Assembly (NCBI GenBank): GCA_044870295.1
Contig: JBIOYQ010000171.1
Span: 1-14,257, forward strand
Direction: 5' to 3'
DNA length: 14,257 bases
Source of the DNA: AC-52 sp044870295
GTDB taxonomy: Bacteria > Actinomycetota > UBA4738
The notes under the pieces are model-generated. The model saw only the letters and a list, made by a program, of their open reading frames with translations, was not told the DNA's origin and did no database searches. The position numbers were made by a program, and so were the translations under genes. Position 1 is the first letter of the stretch; each line of letters begins with the position of its first letter. Of the stretch, positions 6,690 to 12,633 are shown one piece after another.

Positions 6690-7838
6690 TCAGTCGGACG
6701 CGGAGCCGGTGCCGGCCTGGGCGCGCGAGGGAGGCGGGGCCCCCTCGGGCCGCTCGGGGGTCCGATTGATCACGAGCTTCGGCGCCACAGGTGGCTCTCC
6801 CGATCGCCGCGGCCCCGACCACGCGGCGGGGACCAGGTCCAGCTTGTAGGCCAGCCGGTAGGCGATCGATTCGTAGTTCACCCGCCATCCCTGGAAATGC
6901 GGCCATGCCTCGTCCGGCGTCCGCTGCATGTGGAAGTTGACCGATTGGAGGCGCTGCATGCCCTGATCGAACTCCTCCCGGGTGAGGGCGATGCCGGCGT
7001 CGGGCCGAGGGTCCTCCTCGTAGGTCATCCCCAAAGAATCCGCGAGCTGCCGAAGGCACCGGAACCCCATCGACAGGCACAGCCGGGCATGGATCGGCGC
7101 CTCGTCCGGGGCGACGGCCGAGAAGAGGGCCGCGGAGTCCATCACCGCGAGCAGCGCGATCAACCAGGAGGCCAGCGGGTCCGTGGAACGGAACCACAGC
7201 AGGATGGGGTAGCTCGAGTGGCTCTCCGCCACCTCCGCGGCCCACCGCTCCCATTGGCGGTAGAAGTCCGGCAGGTCCTCCGTGGTGATGGTGAAGCGGC
7301 TGCGAGCCAGCAGCTCTGGGCCCCACGCCGGGCGTCCGGCACGCACGGCCATCAGCGTGACCTCGGTCTCGCGCCGGTTGAACGCGGCGTACAGCGTGGG
7401 GAGGTACGCGATCTGGAGTGCCACCACGAAGAGCCCCGAGGCCCCGGCAGCGAAGTCGACCATCGTCGGCCCACCTTCGTTCGTGGACGCGAACCCCAGG
7501 GTCAGGAGGGACGACCCCGCCTCCCGCAGGGCGTTCCCGAAATCACCCACCTCAGGCCACAGCACCAAGCCGAACCCGACGAGATAGGCCACCAACCACG
7601 TCACCAGTAGCATCGCCAGGACCAGCGGGGCGTGGAAGGCGTGGATGCGGTCCCTGCGCCGGTACTCCGGGACCCGGCTCAGCACCACCCAGAACGACCG
7701 ATCGACGATGCGGCCCACCGCGTGGTAGAGGAGCCCGATCCTGCCGCCCGGCATGACCAACGTCTTGAGGACGCTGATCGACGTGCCGATCAGCAGGGCG
7801 ATCCCGAGGATGCTCCCGATGATCCGGATGGCCTGCAT
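6690..7838 (-). CDS. Putative ion-channel-like membrane protein of unknown function
   Basis: This 382-residue protein has hydrophobic segments at about 5-27, 70-92 and 130-150, and a long soluble C-terminal half rich in charged and aromatic residues. Between the second and third segments lies SSLLTLGFAST, which resembles a potassium-channel pore helix and filter (TxGYGD) but lacks the GYGD signature. The segment after TM3 (YLPTLYAAFNRRE) also looks like the inner-helix exit of two-TM channels. I therefore call it channel-like, with ion selectivity unknown. The start ATG 7838 (GGGAAG about 8 nt upstream) places the first helix at the N-terminus. An upstream ATG at 7901 would add 21 polar residues with no ribosome site. 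It is followed by the DinB gene and is divergent from the DUF2461 gene. Confidence 0.6.
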   Translation of the reverse strand: MQAIRIIGSILGIALLIGTSISVLKTLVMPGGRIGLLYHAVGRIVDRSFWVVLSRVPEYRRRDRIHAFHAPLVLAMLLVTWLVAYLVGFGLVLWPEVGDFGNALREAGSSLLTLGFASTNEGGPTMVDFAAGASGLFVVALQIAYLPTLYAAFNRRETEVTLMAVRAGRPAWGPELLARSRFTITTEDLPDFYRQWERWAAEVAESHSSYPILLWFRSTDPLASWLIALLAVMDSAALFSAVAPDEAPIHARLCLSMGFRCLRQLADSLGMTYEEDPRPDAGIALTREEFDQGMQRLQSVNFHMQRTPDEAWPHFQGWRVNYESIAYRLAYKLDLVPAAWSGPRRSGEPPVAPKLVINRTPERPEGAPPPSRAQAGTGSASD

Positions 7839-7959
7839 CGGCACCGCTTCCCGTCCGAGGGATGAGAAGACCCTACCGCGAACGGCCCGATGATCGGCCA
7901 TGGGGTGGCACCACAGGCGCCGCTCACGTTAGGGTGCGGCCGTCCCCACGGAGAACGAG

Positions 7960-8613
7960 GTGATGTCCATGGCGTTCCGGGGCTGGCCGGTGGAGGCTCT
8001 GGAGTTCTTCGAAGGGCTGGAGGCGGAGAACTCGAAGTCGTACTGGCAACGGAACAAGTCGGTGTACGAGACGAAGGTCCGGGCTCCGATGGAAGCCCTC
8101 CTGGCGGAGCTCGAGCCCCGATGGGGGGAGGGGCGGATCTTCCGTCCGTATCGCGACGTCCGCTTCAGCGCCGACAAATCGCCCTACAAGACCAACATCG
8201 CCGCCACCATCGGCGAGGGCTACGTCCAGTTGACCGCGCAGGGACTGGGCGCGGGGTGCGGCATGTACGAGATGGCGCCGGATCAGTTGGAGCGCTATCG
8301 CGGAGCCGTCGACGCGGACCGTACCGGGAGGGCGCTGGCCGGCCTCGTGGCGAAGTCCCGCGCGGCCGGCCTGGTGGTGACGGGCCACGAGATGCTCAAG
8401 ACCGCGCCCAAGGGGTATCCGAAGGACCATCCGCGCATCGACCTGCTGCGCGCGAAGGGACTGATCACGTGGAAGGAGTGGCCGGCGGGGGCGTGGCTTG
8501 GGACGCGCCGGGCGCTGGACCGGGTGGACCAGTTCCTCGAATCGTCCAAGCCTCTCCGACGATGGCTCGACGCCAACGTGGGCCCTTCGACACTTCCCAT
8601 GCGAGGCCGCTGA
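7960..8613 (+). CDS. TIGR02453 / DUF2461 family protein
   Basis: This 217-residue soluble protein carries the family core FRPYRDVRFSADKSPYKTN (about residues 61-79), plus N-terminal FFEGLEAENSKSYW, which matches the conserved FLxxLxxNNxxxWF-type opening. Length is typical (about 210-230). The family is widespread in bacteria and fungi, and no biochemical role is established to my knowledge. Starts at GTG 7960, ATG 7963 and ATG 7969 are all possible: GGAG stands 6 nt before the first, and GAGGTG could serve the third, so the N-terminus is uncertain by three residues. It appears monocistronic and ends at a strong hairpin. Confidence 0.85.
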   Translation: MMSMAFRGWPVEALEFFEGLEAENSKSYWQRNKSVYETKVRAPMEALLAELEPRWGEGRIFRPYRDVRFSADKSPYKTNIAATIGEGYVQLTAQGLGAGCGMYEMAPDQLERYRGAVDADRTGRALAGLVAKSRAAGLVVTGHEMLKTAPKGYPKDHPRIDLLRAKGLITWKEWPAGAWLGTRRALDRVDQFLESSKPLRRWLDANVGPSTLPMRGR

Positions 8614-8641
8614 ACTCTCTTCGAGCATTCGCCTCGTCGAT

Positions 8642-8681
8642 GCCGAAACCCCCTTCGACGGGGGCTGAAGGGGGTCTCGGC
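8642..8681. terminator. Strong bidirectional terminator hairpin
   Basis: Two 15-nt arms (8642-8656 and 8667-8681) pair at 14 positions with a single A/C mismatch around a 10-nt loop. The inner stem is CCCCCTTC with GAAGGGGG. It lies between the convergent DUF2461 and cupredoxin genes and would end both transcripts. Confidence 0.85.
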
Positions 8682-8705
8682 CGATCCACGGTCGAGCGGT
8701 GACAG

Positions 8706-9149
8706 TTAGTCGTCGTCCACCACGGTGACCGTTCCCGCCATCGGCGTGCCGAAGTTGCCGTTCTCGCTCTGGATGCCTCCGTCCGGTCCCGGCGCGATGG
8801 GCTGGTTGAAGGCGTCGAGCTGGGCATGGAACCGGCAGTAGTAGACGAACACGCCGGGATGGTCGAAGCTCAGCGCGAACGCCTCGTCGGGCTCGATGAC
8901 CTGGTCGGTTCCCCGGTGCCCGGCCGTCGTGAACGGATTGATGGCGACCACCGCGTGGGCGTCCTCGTCACCGTTCGTCCACTTCACCGTGTCGCCCACC
9001 TTGATGGTGATGGCGAACGGCGCGAAGCGATCGGCTTCCGGGATCTGCACCCGACGGAGGTGGCCGTGCTCGTGGGCGGCGGTGGCGTGCACGACGCCGA
9101 CGGGTACGAGCACCACGGCCGCAACGAGTGCAGGAAGGAGCCTGCGCAT
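8706..9149 (-). CDS. Secreted cupredoxin (plastocyanin/azurin-like blue copper protein)
   Basis: This 147-residue protein has a Sec signal peptide: MRRLL, a hydrophobic core, and likely cleavage near residues 22-25 (HATAA). A cupredoxin fold follows. Candidate type-1 copper ligands are H65 (DEDAHAVV), C105 and H108 (YYCRFH) and M137 (GTPMAG). The loop from H108 to M137 is 28 residues, far longer than the 2-4 usual in plastocyanins, so either the Met is not a ligand or this clade carries an insertion. The N-terminus after the signal is His-rich (HEHGH). It should bind copper and carry electrons outside the membrane; no redox partner is adjacent. The start is fixed by a near-perfect AAGGAGG at 9155-9161, 5 nt upstream. 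It shares the terminator at 8642-8681. Confidence 0.88.
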   Translation of the reverse strand: MRRLLPALVAAVVLVPVGVVHATAAHEHGHLRRVQIPEADRFAPFAITIKVGDTVKWTNGDEDAHAVVAINPFTTAGHRGTDQVIEPDEAFALSFDHPGVFVYYCRFHAQLDAFNQPIAPGPDGGIQSENGNFGTPMAGTVTVVDDD

Positions 9150-9154
9150 GTGAA

Positions 9155-9161
9155 CCTCCTT
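9155..9161 (-). promoter_or_regulatory. Strong Shine-Dalgarno of the cupredoxin gene
   Basis: AAGGAGG on the minus strand lies 5 nt before the ATG at 9149. It is the best ribosome site in the window and suggests high expression of the cupredoxin. Confidence 0.85.
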
Positions 9162-9261
9162 GGCCTGGGGGCGTTCGACAGCGCTTCCTTCGGATGGTGG
9201 TACGGGCGCCGCCCCCCGGGGGATTCCTCAGGGCCGAACGATCACATGGCTCAGATCCGTG

Positions 9262-9660
9262 TCAATGAGTGGTCGATGACCCTTGATCGATGGCGGCCCG
9301 GAGGGTGCTGATGAGCGTGGAGGGAGGGCAACCTTTGACGAGGTACGCGAACACCCCGGCCTCAGAAGCGCTCTGTTGGAAGGCGTCGTCCCCATACGCC
9401 GAGTACACGACGATCGGCGTGGTCGGCGAGATGCTCTTGATCCACCGGGCGACGTCGATCCCGTTCAGGGACGGCATGCGCAGGTCGACCAGGACCACGT
9501 CCGCTCCCTGGGTGCGAGCCATCTGCACGAGGTCGGCGCCGTTGCTGGATGCCCCGATGACGCGGAACCCGGCCGTCTCCAACATGGTCACCAGGGCCTC
9601 GCGGAGACCGTCGTGGTCCTCTGCCAGCAGGACCGTTGGCTGCGTGGGCTGATCCGTCAT
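9262..9660 (-). CDS. Stand-alone receiver-domain response regulator
   Basis: This 132-residue protein is a CheY-like receiver and nothing else. Acidic pocket E14/D15, phospho-acceptor D59 (VVLVDLRMPSLNG), switch S87 (VVYSAYGD) and K109 (YLVKG) are all present, so it should be phosphorylated by a histidine kinase. No output domain follows, so it must act through a partner or phosphorelay. The VDLRMP and LVKG features are nearest to NarL/FixJ-type receivers, so loss of a C-terminal HTH is possible, but the frame ends cleanly 8 residues after the last helix. No histidine kinase lies in the window. GGAG is about 4 nt before the ATG. It lies 64 nt downstream of lysR on the same strand. Confidence 0.9.
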   Translation of the reverse strand: MTDQPTQPTVLLAEDHDGLREALVTMLETAGFRVIGASSNGADLVQMARTQGADVVLVDLRMPSLNGIDVARWIKSISPTTPIVVYSAYGDDAFQQSASEAGVFAYLVKGCPPSTLISTLRAAIDQGSSTTH

Positions 9661-9724
9661 CGGCTCCGGCGTCCGTTCGGCCGTCTCACCTTTGAAGGCT
9701 ACCCTCCATTGCCGGATGAGCCGC

Positions 9725-10648
9725 TCACGAGACGGTATCGACCACGAGTCGATCGCTCACCAGTTCTCTGGCCAGCTCGACGAGCGTGGGAACGAAGGGG
9801 GAGGCATTGGTATCGAACCACGCAAGTCCGTACTCGAGGGCCGTCGACGGCTCGATCGCCCTGAAGACGACACTCTGGATCCCGAGGTCCACGACGGATG
9901 GGAACAGCACCACCGTGATCCCCTTTCCCTGAGCCACCGCCAGCAGGCGGCTGATCTCCATGACGTCGGGGATCTCCACTCGACTGGGGTGTCCGAGCGT
10001 CCCGAACAGCGACTGGTGGAGATGGTCATAGAGGGGTGGGTTCATGCTTCGGCGCCAGTCGATGAAGGGCTCACTCACCAGCTCCGCCCGAGGGACGGTG
10101 GTCAGGGCCGCCAGGCGGTGCCCTTCCGGAAGCGCTGCCAACAGGTCAGCCGCCCCCAGGGTGAGGTACCGCATCGACTCGGGCCGATCGAACGGCGCCA
10201 GCAGGATGGCAGCGTCGAGCGTGCGCCAGGTCATCTGTTCGATGCTGTTCGGCGCATAGTCGGGATGGATCTCCAGCTGCACCTCGGGGTACCGGATCTG
10301 GAACTCGCGCAACAGCTCGTTGGCGAGCTGGTGGATCCCCGCCGCCGGCGTACCGACCTTCAAGATGCCCCGCTTCCCGCTCGGTGTCAGGCGCGTGCTC
10401 TCCACGGCGCGATCGGCCAGCTCGAGCAGGAGTCGTGCCTGCTCCAGCAGCGTCTCGCCCGATCTGGTGAGTTCGACTCCGCGAGGGTCCCGCAGGAACA
10501 ACGGGACCCCCAACAGGCGTTCGAGGACCTTGATCTGGTGCGACAGGCCCGGCTGGGCGATCTGGAGTCGCTGGGCGGCTCGCCCGAAGTGCCGCTCCTC
10601 GGCCACCGCCAGGAAATAGCGGAGTTGCCGAAGCTCGATCGATGACAT
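9725..10648 (-). CDS. LysR-family transcriptional regulator
   Basis: This 307-residue protein has the N-terminal winged HTH typical of the family (ELRQLRYFLAVAEERHFGRAA, recognition region QPGLSHQIKVLERLLG, wing LFLRDPRGVELTRSG) and a periplasmic-binding-like effector domain from about residue 90. Its length is standard. I chose ATG 10648 because the HTH begins at once and GGGGGA stands 3-4 nt upstream; the open frame reaches 10906 but the extra 86 residues are arginine-rich and unrelated. It is divergent from the sigma-factor gene across 119 nt that holds a TCACGTGA palindrome. LysR regulators often control their divergent neighbour, so the sigma-factor gene is the first target candidate. 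The effector cannot be predicted. Confidence 0.95.
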   Translation of the reverse strand: MSSIELRQLRYFLAVAEERHFGRAAQRLQIAQPGLSHQIKVLERLLGVPLFLRDPRGVELTRSGETLLEQARLLLELADRAVESTRLTPSGKRGILKVGTPAAGIHQLANELLREFQIRYPEVQLEIHPDYAPNSIEQMTWRTLDAAILLAPFDRPESMRYLTLGAADLLAALPEGHRLAALTTVPRAELVSEPFIDWRRSMNPPLYDHLHQSLFGTLGHPSRVEIPDVMEISRLLAVAQGKGITVVLFPSVVDLGIQSVVFRAIEPSTALEYGLAWFDTNASPFVPTLVELARELVSDRLVVDTVS

Positions 10649-10712
10649 CGGTCCCCCGTCGTTTGGGCGAAACACTCCCAGCCTCTCTATGGCCGGATGG
10701 AACGGTTGCATT

Positions 10713-10720
10713 TCACGTGA
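10713..10720. promoter_or_regulatory. Palindrome TCACGTGA in the lysR/sigma divergent region
   Basis: A perfect 8-nt palindrome lies midway between the two divergent starts and 11 nt upstream of the possible -35 of the sigma-factor gene. This is a plausible site for a regulator of either gene. It does not clearly fit the LysR T-N11-A pattern, so the binder is unknown. Confidence 0.35.
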
Positions 10721-10731
10721 TTGTCCGCTCT

Positions 10732-10759
10732 TTTTCACCCTCCGGACATGGGGTAGGCT
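10732..10759 (+). promoter_or_regulatory. Possible promoter of the sigma-factor gene
   Basis: TTTTCA (10732-10737, four matches to TTGACA) is separated by 16 nt from TAGGCT (10754-10759, TANNNT). The ATG at 10768 is only 9 nt beyond, so the transcript would be leaderless or nearly so. No good Shine-Dalgarno is present. It resembles a housekeeping promoter rather than an ECF-type GGAAC promoter. Confidence 0.4.
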
Positions 10760-10767
10760 CCCCGGGC

Positions 10768-11316
10768 ATGCCGGAGCCGGGGGACCGTCGTGAGGCGTTT
10801 CTGCGGCTCTATCATGCCTACTACCGGCCCATCTCGGCATACGCCAGACGGCGGCTCGATTCCCACGACTCGGACGACGCCGTCGCCGAGATCTTCCTGG
10901 TCGCATGGCGGCGGCTGTCCGACGTGCCCGAAGGGGAGCTGGCCCTTCCCTGGCTGTATGGGGTGGCCAGGCGCGTCGTATCCGAGGATCGCCGGAGCGG
11001 CCGGCGCCGCGACCGCTTGGTTGCCCGGCTGTCTACCTTGGGACGCGCCTCGGACGATCCTCCCCACGCACCGATGGAACGCGTCGACGATCACCTGGCC
11101 GTACAATCGGCTCTCGCGAGACTGCGGCCGAGGGACCGCGAGCTGCTTCGCCTCGCGGAGTGGGAGGAACTGACGCCCGTGGAACTGGCCCGGGTGTTCG
11201 ACTGCTCGACCAACGCCATCGCCGTCCGACTGCATCGCGCGCATCGTCGGTTTGGTCAGGCCCTCCGATCCGTCGAGGCAGAGGGTGAGATGGAGCGGGA
11301 GGAGGCGTCGAGATGA
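10768..11316 (+). CDS. ECF-type RNA polymerase sigma factor
   Basis: This 182-residue protein has sigma-70 region 2 at about residues 11-75 (FLRLYHAYYRPISAYARRRL, then DSDDAVAEIFLVAWRRL and LPWLYGVARRVV) and region 4 at about 112-165 (LRPRDRELLRLAEWEELT, with helix-turn-helix ELARVFDCSTNAIAVRLHRA). No region 1 or 3 is present, which defines the extracytoplasmic-function type. The -10 recognition and core-binding pattern is intact. The ATG at 10768 gives a normal N-terminus, although the frame is open from 10642. The stop overlaps the next gene as ATGA, so the two are coupled. That membrane protein is the obvious candidate for its regulator. Confidence 0.93.
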   Translation: MPEPGDRREAFLRLYHAYYRPISAYARRRLDSHDSDDAVAEIFLVAWRRLSDVPEGELALPWLYGVARRVVSEDRRSGRRRDRLVARLSTLGRASDDPPHAPMERVDDHLAVQSALARLRPRDRELLRLAEWEELTPVELARVFDCSTNAIAVRLHRAHRRFGQALRSVEAEGEMEREEASR

Positions 11317-12059
11317 ACGGCTCTCGGGACGCTCGCGACCGGTTGCGCGCCGCCAACCCGCTCCGCGTCGAGGATGCGCCGGATCCCGACTCGCCCCAGG
11401 CCCACGCGCTGTTCGAGCGTATCGTCGCCACCGACCCTTCCGCGCCGGAAGCCACCAGGACCCGCCGCCTCGGGCGCTTCCGGTGGCGGGTGTTGTGGGT
11501 CCTGGTCCCTGCCGCCATCCTGGCCAGCGCGGCTGGCTATGGGATCTTCCATCGGGTCGTGCTGCCTTCGAGCGTGGTGTGTTACGCGCAAGCCGATCTG
11601 GAGGCGGACCGAGCCCTCGTTCCCATGGGGCAGGGCGGCCCCCTGGCCACGTGCGGCCGGGTGTGGGAGCCCGGTGGAACGTTCCACCGAACCGACGGGT
11701 CGGAACCCGCGCTCACGGCGTGCGTCCTGGACACCGGAGTGGTGGCGGTGTTCCCCGGTCGGAAAGGCGTGGACACCTGTGGCAACTTGGGGGTCGCGCC
11801 CTTCGACGACTCGGCCGAGGCTTCGGAGGAAAACCAGAAGGCCGATGCAGTGGAGGAGGCCCTGATCCAGGCCTTTCTCAGCCGGTGCGTCGGCCAACTG
11901 GAGGCCGTGGCCATCGCCAAACAGCAGTTGACCGAGCACGAGCTGGCCGAGTGGCAGGTGTTCGCGAACGACTTCTCCGAAGAGCGCCCGTGCGCGAGTC
12001 CCTCTGTGGACCGTTCGATCAAGATCGTCTACATCGTGCCGGTGCGGAATACGCATTAA
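11313..12059 (+). CDS. Single-pass membrane protein with six-cysteine exodomain, partner of the ECF sigma factor
   Basis: This 248-residue protein has a polar N-terminal region of about 58 residues, one membrane helix at about 59-79 (VLWVLVPAAILASAAGYGIF), and an extracytoplasmic part of about 165 residues with six cysteines that could form three disulfides. ATGA overlap with the sigma gene makes it a likely co-translated partner. The N-terminal stretch (RAANPLRVEDAP, then QAHALFERIVA) has the look of other actinobacterial proteins next to ECF sigma genes, but there is no HxxxCxxC zinc anti-sigma motif. I do not recognise the exodomain. It may be an unusual anti-sigma factor or sensor, or simply a regulated envelope protein. 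No other gene follows closely, and a hairpin lies 34 nt downstream. Confidence 0.7.
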   Translation: MNGSRDARDRLRAANPLRVEDAPDPDSPQAHALFERIVATDPSAPEATRTRRLGRFRWRVLWVLVPAAILASAAGYGIFHRVVLPSSVVCYAQADLEADRALVPMGQGGPLATCGRVWEPGGTFHRTDGSEPALTACVLDTGVVAVFPGRKGVDTCGNLGVAPFDDSAEASEENQKADAVEEALIQAFLSRCVGQLEAVAIAKQQLTEHELAEWQVFANDFSEERPCASPSVDRSIKIVYIVPVRNTH

Positions 12060-12092
12060 ATCTGACATTGATCTGAAATCTCCACCCCTTGC

Positions 12093-12115
12093 CCGGCCAT
12101 ACAGCGAGTGGCCGG
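12093..12115 (+). terminator. Hairpin after the sigma operon
   Basis: CCGGCCA (12093-12099) pairs perfectly with TGGCCGG (12109-12115) around a 9-nt loop. No T-run follows. A second weaker stem (12121-12127 with 12132-12138, one mismatch) lies just after and could instead fold in the leader of the next gene. Confidence 0.5.
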
Positions 12116-12154
12116 CCAGTCCAATCGGTCTCGATCGGCTGGGGGTGAACTTCA

Positions 12155-12535
12155 ATGAGGCGAGCTGTCGCCCTCGTTCTGGCTGGCATGTCGTTGGTGG
12201 GAGGTTCGTCAGGTATGGCGTGGAGCGCAGAGTCGGGCGGTCATCGGAACGGTGTGCCGTATGCGGCCTGCTCCACTCCACTCACGCTCTACAAGGGGGC
12301 GAATCGCACTGGCGCGAGCGTCCCGATCACGACTCGCGGTGTGTGGATCAACCTGAGCACGGTGTCGTTCGACAACAAGACGTCGTCGTACAAGGTGGGG
12401 GCGTGTGCCGTGGAGCTGGCTCCGCAGAACAACGGGCAGGGAAACCCCTACCCGGAATGCCTGAACCCTGGATGCGTGGAGAACACGATGCTGCCGGGTT
12501 GGGACAACACGATCTCGTCGGTGTTTGTGAGCTGA
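12155..12535 (+). CDS. Small secreted peptidase-inhibitor I36 / beta-gamma crystallin-like protein
   Basis: This 126-residue protein has a signal peptide (MRR, hydrophobic core, likely cleavage after SAWSA-type site near residue 25) and a short domain with LTLYKGANRTG, VWINLSTVSFDNKTSSYKVG and a closing NTISSVFVS. That order of Y-x-x-x-N-x-x-G, aromatic-SFDN and SSV elements is the mark of the I36/crystallin-type Greek-key fold found in many secreted streptomycete proteins. Four cysteines (in AACST, GACAV, PEC, PGC) could form two disulfides. Whether it inhibits proteases is not shown. Ribosome site GGGGGTGA (12141-12148) stands 6 nt before the ATG. It follows the sigma operon but is separated by hairpins, and ends at a strong terminator. 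Confidence 0.75.
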   Translation: MRRAVALVLAGMSLVGGSSGMAWSAESGGHRNGVPYAACSTPLTLYKGANRTGASVPITTRGVWINLSTVSFDNKTSSYKVGACAVELAPQNNGQGNPYPECLNPGCVENTMLPGWDNTISSVFVS

Positions 12536-12555
12536 CCGGGAGGGAAGCCCGTGGT

Positions 12556-12594
12556 TCACGGCGGTCTACTCGGGCGCGATGTAGGCCGCCGTGA
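12556..12594. terminator. Strong 14-bp terminator hairpin
   Basis: Arms 12556-12569 and 12581-12594 pair along 14 bp with one G/T wobble around an 11-nt loop. It lies 20 nt after the crystallin-like stop. No T-run follows. It also insulates the next gene, whose possible start lies 40 nt beyond. Confidence 0.8.
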
Positions 12595-12621
12595 TCCCTC
12601 CGGCCACGACGAAGATCTGTG

Positions 12622-12627
12622 TACTGT
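12622..12627 (+). promoter_or_regulatory. Possible -10 element for a leaderless winged-helix gene
   Basis: TACTGT (TANNNT) ends 6 nt before the GTG at 12634. No convincing -35 is visible. The gap is the same as at the UPF0104 gene. Confidence 0.25.
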
Positions 12628-12633
12628 ACCCGC

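Noticed and set aside
5653..6849. A 398-codon plus-strand frame spanning the end of the MEDS/HATPase gene and the DinB gene
   Set aside because: It overlaps the well-supported HATPase frame and runs antisense to DinB, its sequence is low-complexity, and it crosses a terminator-like palindrome.
6615..7610. A 331-codon plus-strand frame opposite the channel-like gene
   Set aside because: The composition is Arg/Gly/His-rich without motifs; the minus strand gives hydrophobic helices and a normal start.
9213..9222. CCCCCGGGGG palindrome between the cupredoxin and response-regulator genes
   Set aside because: It has no loop and no flanking stem, so it is not a convincing terminator; probably GC-rich chance.
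10649..10906. An 86-residue N-terminal extension of the LysR protein
   Set aside because: It is arginine-rich, overlaps the divergent sigma promoter and coding region, and the ATG at 10648 has a ribosome site and a normal LysR start.
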